A stretch of DNA of 64,000 nt from CADEDH01 sp039029735 (GTDB lineage Bacteria > Actinomycetota > Acidimicrobiia > Acidimicrobiales > SZUA-35). Where the stretch lies: assembly GCA_039029735.1 (NCBI GenBank), contig JBCCFL010000018.1, positions 1 through 64,000 on the forward strand, read 5' to 3'. Positions 49,179 through 57,700 of this stretch are shown piece by piece. Each line of letters opens with the position of its first letter. Positions within the stretch are counted from its first letter, which is position 1. Position numbers and translations under genes: made by a program. The notes beneath the pieces were generated by a model. The model was not told the origin of the DNA, searched no databases, and was given only the letters and a program-made list of their open reading frames with translations.

Positions 49179-49210
49179 CAGAGAGCTGAGCCCAGGGGCT
49201 CAGCTCTCTG
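49179..49210. terminator. Perfect 15-bp inverted repeat before the PBP operon
   Basis: CAGAGAGCTGAGCCC (49179-49193) and its exact reverse complement (49196-49210) are separated by two bases. It is downstream of the ferredoxin gene and 5 nt before GTG 49173. It may end ferredoxin transcription or act as an operator or leader hairpin for the operon. Confidence 0.5.
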
Positions 49211-49268
49211 TGTCAGATCTTGTTGTTGGAGCGCCGGGCGAACCCGGCGCACACCCGATGTGGGGTGG

Positions 49269-49550
49269 TTACGAGGGAACCTCGATGAAGATGCACTCGC
49301 CGGGGCACTCTTCAGCCGATTCGATCACACGCTCGAGGGCGGCGTCGCCCTCGGGGATGCGGGCCATGCCCTCGGCGCCGGCGGGATTCGTCTCTCCGTC
49401 GAACAGCTTCTCGGCGCCGAAGTTCTCCGACGCTTCCTTCACGTAGTACAGCCCATCGTCCTTACCGAAGAAGACGTCGGGCGCGATCTCGGCGCAGAGA
49501 CCGTCGCCGGTGCACAGGTCCTGATCGATCCAGACCTTCATACCGCTCAT
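49269..49550 (-). CDS. 3Fe-4S ferredoxin with an insertion
   Basis: The 93-residue electron carrier has Cys13 and Cys19 in DLCTGDGLCAEIAPDVF with Gly16 where a fourth cysteine would sit, and Cys82 in ECPGECIF. This is the [3Fe-4S] pattern of the small actinobacterial ferredoxins that feed cytochromes P450. Such proteins are usually 60-70 aa. The extra 25-30 residues lie between about 40 and 68 (ENFGAEKLFDGETNPAGAEG). Cys86 is an additional cysteine. No P450 or ferredoxin reductase is in the window, so the partner is unknown. GAGGA upstream of ATG 49550 supports the start. The promoter region contains an inverted repeat. Confidence 0.88.
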   Translation of the reverse strand: MSGMKVWIDQDLCTGDGLCAEIAPDVFFGKDDGLYYVKEASENFGAEKLFDGETNPAGAEGMARIPEGDAALERVIESAEECPGECIFIEVPS

Positions 49551-49608
49551 CGTGTCAGATCCTCTTCCTTGGTCGTCTCGGGTCTGGGTGGTTACCCGAG
49601 CAGGCTCC

Positions 49609-49634
49609 CAGTGCCGCCATATAGAACGGCACTG
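49609..49634. promoter_or_regulatory. Inverted repeat over a candidate -10 box
   Basis: CAGTGCCG (49609-49616) and CGGCACTG (49627-49634) are perfect arms around CCATATAGAA. The centre holds TATAGA (49620-49625), the only AT-rich patch nearby and -10-like on either strand. It lies between the divergent ferredoxin and S9 peptidase genes and looks like a dimeric repressor operator covering a promoter. Confidence 0.6.
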
Positions 49635-49696
49635 TATGACTAGAGAGGATATCGGCGCTAACCGGGATTCCTGTGAGCGATCGGGAATGACCGCAC

Positions 49697-49702
49697 TACT
49701 GT
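49697..49702 (+). promoter_or_regulatory. Candidate -10 (TACTGT), leaderless S9 peptidase
   Basis: TACTGT ends 7 nt before GTG 49710. Confidence 0.55.
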
Positions 49703-49709
49703 CGACCTC

Positions 49710-51866
49710 GTGACTCCCGATGTCTCAACGCGGACCGAGGCCCTGGCCGACTTCCCCGCCCGCTACGCCCGGACGGCCCGGTTCTCCACCGGCGCCCCTC
49801 GCAATCTCACTGTGGTGGCCGGTGGCGCCATGGTGTTGTTCTGCCGAGCCGAGAGCGCGGATGACGCCGTGCTCGGGCTGTGGAGCCTGGACGTGGCCAC
49901 CGGCGCCGAGCGGCTCGTGGTCGACCCCCGCTCGCTCGGCACCGACGATTCGTCGCTGCCCGCAGCGGAGCGGGCACGACGGGAACGGGCGCGCGAGAGC
50001 GGATCCGGCATCGTCAGCTTCGCCACCGACCGGAGCGGCAGGCGGGCCTGTTTCGCGTTGGCCGGCTCGCTGTTCGTGGTCGATCTCGCCTCTGGCGACG
50101 TCACGGCACCAGAGGTGCCCGGCACCGTGTTCGACCCCCGGCTCGACCCCGCCGGGGAGCAGGTGGCCTATGTCGACGGGGATCGGCTGCGGGTGATGGC
50201 CGTGGCAACCGACGGATCGATCACCGAGGTGCTGGTGGTGGAGGACACGTCACCCACCGTTGGCGTTGGCCGAGCCGACTTCGTCGCCGCCGAGGAGATG
50301 GGCCGGTCCCGAGGCTTCTGGTGGAGCCCTGACGGCACCCACCTCGCGGTCGCACGAGTTGACGAGAGCCCGGTAGACGAGTGGTGGATCGCCGATCCAG
50401 CCCATCCCCACCGAGCCCCGAACCCCGTTCGCTACCCCGCGGCCGGCACTGCGAACGCCACCACCGCCCTCGAGGTCGTCGACGTTGCCAGCGGCGCCTC
50501 GGTGGCCGTGGCGTGGGACGACGACGGGCGCTTCGAGTACCTGGCCGATGTGGTGTGGCAGGCCGGCCATCCGCCGCTCGTGGTGCGTCAGACCCGCGAT
50601 CAACGGCTCGTGTCAATGGCCGAGGTCGACACGGCCTCCGGGGCTGTCGCCGAGATACGGGCGATCTCCCACGACGTCTGGGTGGACCTCGTGGCCGGCA
50701 CCCCTCGCTGGACATCGGCCGGCCTGGCCACGGTCGAACCGGTGGACGGCGAGCAGCGGCTCGTGGTGGATGGCGTGCCAACGGCATCGGGCAACGTGCG
50801 TTCGGTACTCGGAGTGACCAGCACCGGCGACGACACCGGTGACGCCCACGTGCTCGTGGCCGGGTGGGGCGAGCCCGATGAGGTGCACCTACGGCTCGTT
50901 CCCGTCGGCGCCGCGGCGTCGGCGCCGATTGCGGTGACCACCGAGCCCGGTGTGCACCACGGACAGGCCGCTGGTTCCACCCTGGTGGTGGTGCGGTCCT
51001 CGCCCGAGGAGCCAGGGGCCGAGGCCACGGTTCGCACCGTGGCCGACGGCGAACTCACCACGGTGGCCACAATCGCCGACCACAGCCCTGATCCCGGGTT
51101 CCGGGCCGACCCGTTCTTCGTGCGGCTCGGCGCCGACGAGCTCACCTCGGCGCTGTTCCTCCCCGCCGACCACGACGGCGAACGGCCGCTCCCCGTGCTG
51201 CTCGACCCCTACGGAGGGCCCCACGCCCAGCGGGTGTTGAAGGCCCACAACCCTCACCTCGTGTCCCGCTGGCTCGCCGAGCAGGGCTACGCCGTACTCG
51301 TGACCGATGGCAGGGGCACCCCCGGGCGCGGGCCGGACTGGGAGCGGGCGGTGTGGGGCAACCTGGCCGATCCGGTACTCGACGATCAGATCGCCGCGCT
51401 CGACGCCGTGCTCGACGCCCACCCGTTCCTCGATGCCGACCGGGTGGGGATCCGCGGGTGGTCCTTCGGCGGCTACCTTGCTGCCCTCGCCGTGCTGCGC
51501 CGCCCCGACCGGGTGCATGCCGCGGTGGCCGGGGCGCCGGTGACCACGTGGCGCCTCTACGACACCCACTACACCGAGCGCTACCTCGGCCACCCCGCCA
51601 CCGACACCCAGCACTACGACCAGAGCGACCTGTGGATCGAGGGCCAACCGGTCTCGCTGGACCGGCCCCTGCTGCTGATCCACGGCCTGGCCGACGACAA
51701 CGTGGTGGCGGCCCACACCCTGCGGTTCAGCACCGAGCTGCTCGCGGCCGGCGCCACCCACGAGGTGCTCCCGCTGTCGGGGGTCACCCACATGACTCCC
51801 CAGGTGTCGGTGGCCGAGAACCTGCTGCGACTCCAGCTCGACTTCTTCACGCGGCACCTGTCGTGA
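49710..51866 (+). CDS. S9 family (dipeptidyl-peptidase IV-like) serine peptidase
   Basis: The 718-residue protein has an N-terminal beta-propeller (about 1-460) and a C-terminal alpha/beta-hydrolase domain. The catalytic triad is visible: serine in GIRGWSFGGYLAALAV near 585, aspartate in HGLADDNVVAAHTL near 661, and histidine in LSGVTHMTPQ near 692. YGGPHAQRV and DGRGTPGRGPDWERAVWG are conserved DPP-IV blocks, and the propeller segment FVAAEEMGRSRGFWWSPDG carries the Glu-Glu pair that binds the free N-terminus in DPP-IV. No signal peptide is seen, so it should be cytoplasmic. The start is leaderless GTG 49710 with TACTGT 7 nt upstream. It overlaps rsgA by 4 bp. Confidence 0.93.
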   Translation: MTPDVSTRTEALADFPARYARTARFSTGAPRNLTVVAGGAMVLFCRAESADDAVLGLWSLDVATGAERLVVDPRSLGTDDSSLPAAERARRERARESGSGIVSFATDRSGRRACFALAGSLFVVDLASGDVTAPEVPGTVFDPRLDPAGEQVAYVDGDRLRVMAVATDGSITEVLVVEDTSPTVGVGRADFVAAEEMGRSRGFWWSPDGTHLAVARVDESPVDEWWIADPAHPHRAPNPVRYPAAGTANATTALEVVDVASGASVAVAWDDDGRFEYLADVVWQAGHPPLVVRQTRDQRLVSMAEVDTASGAVAEIRAISHDVWVDLVAGTPRWTSAGLATVEPVDGEQRLVVDGVPTASGNVRSVLGVTSTGDDTGDAHVLVAGWGEPDEVHLRLVPVGAAASAPIAVTTEPGVHHGQAAGSTLVVVRSSPEEPGAEATVRTVADGELTTVATIADHSPDPGFRADPFFVRLGADELTSALFLPADHDGERPLPVLLDPYGGPHAQRVLKAHNPHLVSRWLAEQGYAVLVTDGRGTPGRGPDWERAVWGNLADPVLDDQIAALDAVLDAHPFLDADRVGIRGWSFGGYLAALAVLRRPDRVHAAVAGAPVTTWRLYDTHYTERYLGHPATDTQHYDQSDLWIEGQPVSLDRPLLLIHGLADDNVVAAHTLRFSTELLAAGATHEVLPLSGVTHMTPQVSVAENLLRLQLDFFTRHLS

Positions 51867-53005
51867 CAACGGGCGAACTCGACGACCTCGCCCGGCTCAC
51901 GCCCGACCTCGCCTCACTTGGTTGGACCGACGATCACCAGGCCTGGTTCGACGATCTCGAGCCCAACGACCCACCCCTCGTCCCCGCCCGGCTTGCCCGG
52001 GTGAGCCGCGGGTTCTCGCTCGCATTCACCGGCGGTGACGCCCAGCTCGTGGCGTCGGGCAGCACTCGGGCCGAGATGGACATCGCCCCAGCCACCGGTG
52101 ACTTCGTGGCCTTCCGCCCCGACGATGGCGACAGGCCGACACTGCACGCCATCGCCCCCCGGTCGAGCGCACTCACCCGCCGCGCTGCGGGCCGTATCCC
52201 CGAGCCACAGGTCTTGGCGGCCAACGCCGAAACGGTGCTGGTGATGCATGGGCTCGACCGCGAGCTCAACGAACGCCGTATCGAACGACAGCTCGTGGTC
52301 ACCTGGGACAGCGGCGCCGACCCGGTACTGGTGTTCACCAAGGCCGATCTCGTGGCCGATCCGAGCGCGGTGCTCGCCACCGCCAACCTCCTGGCGCCCG
52401 GGGTACCGGTGATCCTCGTGTCGAGCGTGGACAGCACCGGGCTCGACGCCATCGCCCAGGTATGCGGCCCCGGGGCAACGGTGGCGCTGCTGGGTCTGTC
52501 CGGCGTCGGCAAGTCAACGTTGGTGAATGCGTTGTCCGACGGCGAAGTGCAGCTCACGGGTGAGGTGCGGGCCGCCGACCGCCGAGGCCGCCACACCACG
52601 GTGACCCGAGAGCTGATCCCTCTGCCCTCGGGCGGCCTGATGCTCGACGCGCCAGGGATTCGCGAGATCGGCCTGTGGCAGGCCTATGACGGGTTGGCCC
52701 GTGCGTTCCCCGAGATCACCGAGGCCGAGACGCTGTGCCGGTTCGCCAACTGCACCCACGATCAGGAGCCCGGATGCGGCGTGCGGGCCGCGATCGCCGA
52801 GGGCAGGATCGACGAACGCCGTCTCGCCCACTGGCGAGACCTGCACGCCGAGCTCGCACTGCAGGAGGAGCAGCTGGAAGAGTACGCAAAGCGGGCCGAA
52901 TCGCGGAGCAAGGCCGACGCCGACGACGTGCGGGACGGCGCCCGATCGAACCGTCGGGCCCGCACCCAGGGGCGGGGGCGCAACAAGCGGAACCGTCGAC
53001 GCTGA
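51863..53005 (+). CDS. rsgA: Ribosome small-subunit biogenesis GTPase RsgA
   Basis: The 380-residue circularly permuted GTPase helps mature the 30S subunit. The G motifs occur in the permuted order: G4 TKADL near 160, G5 VSSVD, G1 LLGLSGVGKSTLVN near 210, G2 GRHTTVTRELIPL, G3 LDAPGIREIGLW. An N-terminal OB-like domain (RGFSLAFTGGDAQLVASG) and a C-terminal zinc knuckle (CRFANCTHDQEPGCGV) complete the family pattern. The C-terminus is a long basic tail (RSNRRARTQGRGRNKRNRRR). GTG 51863 overlaps the peptidase stop by 4 bp; the frame is open far upstream inside the peptidase gene but is not coding there. Confidence 0.93.
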   Translation: MTTGELDDLARLTPDLASLGWTDDHQAWFDDLEPNDPPLVPARLARVSRGFSLAFTGGDAQLVASGSTRAEMDIAPATGDFVAFRPDDGDRPTLHAIAPRSSALTRRAAGRIPEPQVLAANAETVLVMHGLDRELNERRIERQLVVTWDSGADPVLVFTKADLVADPSAVLATANLLAPGVPVILVSSVDSTGLDAIAQVCGPGATVALLGLSGVGKSTLVNALSDGEVQLTGEVRAADRRGRHTTVTRELIPLPSGGLMLDAPGIREIGLWQAYDGLARAFPEITEAETLCRFANCTHDQEPGCGVRAAIAEGRIDERRLAHWRDLHAELALQEEQLEEYAKRAESRSKADADDVRDGARSNRRARTQGRGRNKRNRRR

Positions 53006-53102
53006 GCTGCCCTCCGCCGCCCACGGGCAGCGGTCGGCAATACTCGATGTGACGACGAGCCGCCCTGGCCCGTCGATCACGGTCCGAGTCAGGAGGTTCC
53101 CC

Positions 53103-53528
53103 GTGGCCCGTACCCGCATTGCCCTGACGGTTGCGGCGCTTGCGCTCATCGTCGCCGCCTGCGGTCGTACCGCGCCCGACGACGCCCTCGACGACCTCGG
53201 ATCCGATCCCGATATCGCCGGGGTGTCGATCACCAGCCCCGACGCTGTGGTCACCACGGTTCCCCTGGCCGAGGGCGAAACCACCACCACGACGGCCCCC
53301 ATTGCGCCCGAGGAGATCCTCTACACCGTGCAGCCGGGCGACACGTTGTCGGTGATCGCCGACCGCTACAACGTGACCACAGACGATCTGGCCGCATACA
53401 ACGGCATAACCGACGCAAACGACATCTCGCCTGGGCTCGAAATCGCCATTCCGCCCCAGCCCGCCCCCGTCGAGGTCGACGTGGCGGATCCCGACGCAGC
53501 CGAGGGCGAGTCGACGGAGTCCGGCTGA
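53103..53528 (+). CDS. LysM-domain lipoprotein
   Basis: The 141-residue product has a signal peptide with lipobox IVAAC (cysteine near residue 20) and should be exported and lipidated. A Thr-rich linker (GETTTTTAPIAP) leads to one LysM domain (about 75-120, ILYTVQPGDTLSVIADRYNVTTDDLAAYNGI), which binds peptidoglycan or chitin-like glycans. An acidic tail follows. AGGAGG 6 nt before GTG 53103 is an ideal ribosome-binding site and picks this start. Its stop and the next start overlap (TGATG), so it is coupled to the L-2-hydroxyglutarate oxidase gene. Confidence 0.88.
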   Translation: MARTRIALTVAALALIVAACGRTAPDDALDDLGSDPDIAGVSITSPDAVVTTVPLAEGETTTTTAPIAPEEILYTVQPGDTLSVIADRYNVTTDDLAAYNGITDANDISPGLEIAIPPQPAPVEVDVADPDAAEGESTESG

Positions 53529-54721
53529 TGAACGTGATCGTGGTGGGCGGGGGCATCGTCGGCCTCGCCACCGCCTGGCGGATCCAACAGGCGAGGCCCG
53601 ACATCCACCTGTCCGTGCTCGAGAAGGAGCCGGCGCTCGCCGTCCACCAGACGGGCCACAACTCGGGCGTGCTCCACTCCGGCATCTACTACAAGCCCGG
53701 CAGCAACAAGGCGCTCACCTGCCGGGCCGGACGAGCAGCGATGATCGAGTTCTGCGCCGAGCAGGGCGTTGCCATCGACATCTCGGGCAAGGTGATCGTG
53801 GCCACCACAGCCGACCAGGTCGCCCCGCTGGATGCACTGGAGGAGCGGGCCGAGGCCAACGGGGTGAAGGCCCGGCGCATCGGGCGCAGTGAACTCTCCG
53901 AGCGGGAGCCCCACTCCGCCGGGATCGATGCCCTCCACGTGCCCGACGCCGGCATCGTCGACTTCGGCGGCGTGTGCCTGACGCTGGCCCGACTGCTCAC
54001 CGAGAACGGGGCCACCATCAAGACCGGCGCCGAGGTGGTGGGGCTCACCGAGACCGACTCCGAGGTGCGGATCTCCGTGGCCGGGGGTGAAGAGCTCGTG
54101 GCCGACCTGGTGGTGACCTGCGGAGGGCTCCAGAGTGATCGGCTCGCTCGCCACGTGCAGCCCGAACTGCGGGAGCAGATCCTGCCGTTCCGGGGCGAGT
54201 ACTACGGGCTCACCGAGGCCCGCCGGTCGCTGGTCAAGAACCTGATCTACCCCGTACCCGACCCACGTTTCCCGTTCCTCGGGGTGCACCTCACCCGGAT
54301 GATCGACGGATCGATCCATGCCGGCCCCAACGCCGTGCTGGCACTCGCCCGCGAGGGCTACCGCTGGAGCGACGTCGACGTTCGACACCTGGCCGAGGTG
54401 GCTCGGTTCCCCGGGTGGTGGCGCCTCGCGGCCTCGTACTGGCGCACCGGGATGGGCGAGTACTACCGCTCGCTGTCGAAGGGTGCCTTCGTTCGTGCGT
54501 TGCAGCGGCTCGTGCCCGAACTCACCGCCGACGACCTGGAACCATCTCCGGCCGGTGTGCGGGCTCAGGCCGTGTCGCGCGAGGGCAGCCTGCTCGACGA
54601 CTTCGTGTGGTCGGAGACCAATCGCGTGGTGTCGGTGCTCAATGCACCGTCGCCGGCGGCCACGGCGTCACTCGCCATCGGCGCCGAGATCCGCGACCGC
54701 GCCCTCACCCACCTGGGCTAG
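53528..54721 (+). CDS. lhgO: L-2-hydroxyglutarate oxidase/dehydrogenase
   Basis: The 397-residue FAD enzyme of the DAO family oxidises L-2-hydroxyglutarate to 2-oxoglutarate. VIVVGGGIVGLATAWRIQQ is the FAD-binding motif and HQTGHNSGVLHSGIYYKPGS is a very typical LhgO block. DAGIVDFGGVCLTLARLL, FRGEYYGL and FPFLGVHLTRMIDGSIHAGPNAVLAL are also conserved. It starts at ATG 53528 in the TGATG overlap with the LysM gene. Its last 54 bases overlap the 3' end of the convergent cyclase gene, an unusually long antiparallel overlap for this window. Confidence 0.92.
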   Translation: MNVIVVGGGIVGLATAWRIQQARPDIHLSVLEKEPALAVHQTGHNSGVLHSGIYYKPGSNKALTCRAGRAAMIEFCAEQGVAIDISGKVIVATTADQVAPLDALEERAEANGVKARRIGRSELSEREPHSAGIDALHVPDAGIVDFGGVCLTLARLLTENGATIKTGAEVVGLTETDSEVRISVAGGEELVADLVVTCGGLQSDRLARHVQPELREQILPFRGEYYGLTEARRSLVKNLIYPVPDPRFPFLGVHLTRMIDGSIHAGPNAVLALAREGYRWSDVDVRHLAEVARFPGWWRLAASYWRTGMGEYYRSLSKGAFVRALQRLVPELTADDLEPSPAGVRAQAVSREGSLLDDFVWSETNRVVSVLNAPSPAATASLAIGAEIRDRALTHLG

Positions 54722-57700
54722 CCGGGGCGTGATGATCGGATCGGCGACCAGTTCGAGCGCTGTGGTCCAGCCCCGAGGGTCCATGCCGATGTTGCGCATG
54801 CTCGACTCGGCCTCGGTGCGGGGGACGCGGCCGAACACGGCGCCGGCGAGGTCGACCAGCTGCCGGCTGGTGAGGTCGTCGGTGGCTGCGAGTTGCTCAC
54901 CGGCCCGCACCAATGCGCTCTCGCACTCGTCGTGGTCTCCTCGCTGCAGGGCCACCGCAGCCTGGGCGATGAGGGCAAAGACACGATCCAGATAGGTGGC
55001 GGGGCCCTTCAGCGTCTCGTCAACGAGATGCTGGGCCTGAGCCTGATCGCCCTCGGCCGCCGCCACCAGCGAGCCCACGGCCGAGGCAAACGAGCCGCGG
55101 CGAGGCGTCTCGTCGTCCCACCCGAGTTGTGAGGCCGCCTCGGGCACCGCTCCTCGCTGCAGGAGCGCAAGCGCGAGCGACACCACGAGATCGGGCTCGC
55201 CCACGATGGTCTGATCGCTGAAACCCTCCTCGTGGCGCGCCGCCCACCGGATGGCCCGCTCGGGCTCCCCCAGACGGGCAGCAGACGCGCAGTTCACCAC
55301 CACGGCCATGCGCATGCTCTCGGCGTCGCCGGCCTGCACCGACCGGGCGAAGGCGTCTTCCAGGGCTTTGGTGCCTTCGTTGATACGGCCCAGCGACACG
55401 AGCGCCCGACCCTCGATCGTGCGGGAGAGCACGGCCAGGGTCACGTCGTCGGTACCTTCGGCCGCAGCCCTGGCGCTGCGAGCCAGGTCGAATGCCTCGG
55501 AGGCCTGCCCGCTCCACAGCCGGAGCGTGGCGTCGAGATTGGCCATGATGCCCTCGGCCCAGGGGTCACCACGGCGTCGGGTTTCGGGGAGCACGCTGTC
55601 CACCAGCCGGCGGGCCTCCTCCCAGTCGCCAGTGTGGAACGCCACCCAGGCCTGCACGCCGTGGGCCCACACGAGAGCACCCTGGTCGTCAACCGACCCA
55701 AAGAGCTCGACCGCCTCGTCGACGAGCACGTTGGCCTCGGTGACCCGGCCGAGCCGGAAGGCGTGCCACGCCAGGCTCTGGAGGGCCCAGCCCTCGGCCC
55801 GGGGGTCGGACGCCTGTTCGGCCACCTGCCGCGACCGGGCAAAGGCGGCGCGGGCAGCGGCGTCGTCGTTGCGCATCATCTCGCTGATACCCATCAGGCG
55901 CAGCGCCAGGGCCTCCTGATCCGGGGCATCGAGCGCAGCCAACCGCTCAGCTGCGCTCGCCAGCTCCACCACGGCGGCGGCGTGATCACCGGCCTTGCGT
56001 TCCAGGTCGCCCAGCACGAGCTGGGCCTTGGCTGCGACGAGCGGATCGAGCGAGCTCATGGCGGCCAGCCGATCGAGGTCGGCCCGGGCCGCGGCCAGCT
56101 CATGGATCTCGGTGCGAGCCTTGGCCCGGCCGAACACCATCGTGGCGAGCACGTCGTCGTCACCATCGCCGAGCTCCACGCCGGCGTCGAACCATCGCAG
56201 CGCCTCACGGGGCTCACCAACGTCGAGCGCCCGCTCGCCGGCCTGCTCCAGCCAGTAGAGCGCCTGCGACAGCACCGAGTCGAGGTCGAGGCCGGGAACC
56301 TCCGAGAGTTCGAGCATGAGATGGGCGGCCCACCGGTAGTGCTCGGCGATGGCCACCACCACGGAGTTGCGCAGCGTTGACTCGTCCTGGTCCGACAGGT
56401 ACGACGCGATGCCGTGGTGGCGCTGGGCCCGAACCGTCTTGGTGAGCCGACCGTAGGCCACGTCGCACACCACGTTGGAGCGGAACCGGTAGCGGGCACC
56501 GTCGAGTTCGAGCAGCTCGGCGTCGACCAGGCCGTCGAGTTCGGCATCGAGGCCGGTCGCGCCGCGGCTCTCGCGGGCCAGGGTCATGAGGCCGCTCACC
56601 GGCCCGGTACGGCCGAGCACCGAGGCGTCCTCCAACAGGGCTCGCTGGCCGGGTTCGAGCGCATCGAGCCGGGCCGACACGATCCCCCGCAGGGTGGCTG
56701 GCAGCGCATCGCGGTCGACACCGTCGGGGCCCGCAGTCACCACCCCGGCGCGCGTCTCGACCAGGCCGGCCAGCTCTTCGAGGAAGTAGGGATTGCCGCC
56801 GCTGCGATCCACCAGCTCGGCCGTGATCGACGGCTCCAGCTCGGGTCGCAGCTCCGCCAGCAGACGAGCGGCCGCATCATCGCCGAGGGGGCCGAGTTGG
56901 AGCACCGTGAGACCGTGACGCCCGCTGGGCAGTTGGTCTTCGTGGTCGGGGCGGGTGGTCATGAACACGCTCAGGCGATGGCGAGCGAGCTCGGTGAGCA
57001 CGTGGCCGATCAGGCCCCACACGGCCGGCGCGGCCCAGTGCATGTCCGACAGCACGAGCACCACGGGCCGCTCCGCCAGCTCGCGTTCGAGCACGGTGGT
57101 GACCGCCAGCATCACCTCGGAGCGGTTGCGGTTTCGGTCGCCGCCCCGCAGCGGGGTGTCGTAGCCGAGCGCGTGAAGCAGCGCCGTGGTGGACCGCTCG
57201 ATGGTCTCCGGCGTGGCTTCGGTCAGGTGGCTGAGCAGGCTCGCCCGGAGGTGGAGTTCGGTGTCGGCCGCCGGCGCGTCGAGGGCGAGGCCGAAGAGGT
57301 TGCGCACGAGGTCGGCGATGGGCCACCACACGTTGGCTTCGCCGTAGGGCAGACAGCGCCCCTCCAGTACCCGGGCGTCGTAGGTGAGGGCCAGGAAGCC
57401 GGATGCCTCGCTCACCAGGCGGGTCTTGCCGATACCGGCCTCACCCACCACCATTGCGAGCTGCGCCCGGGAGCCGTCCACGGCCAGGCGACCCTGGGCC
57501 TCGAGCAGTTCGAGCTCGTGGCGGCGGCCGACGAACACCGGGCCGCGTTGGGGGTGGAGCCCGGGAAGCCGCTCGGCCCGAACGGCAACGTAGGCCTCGA
57601 TCGGCTCGTCCCGACCCCGGGCGGGGAGGCTGCCCACGGGCGTGTAGCTGATGGCGTCGCCCGTTGCAGCTTGCGTGGTGGCGCCCACGAGCGTTTGCCC

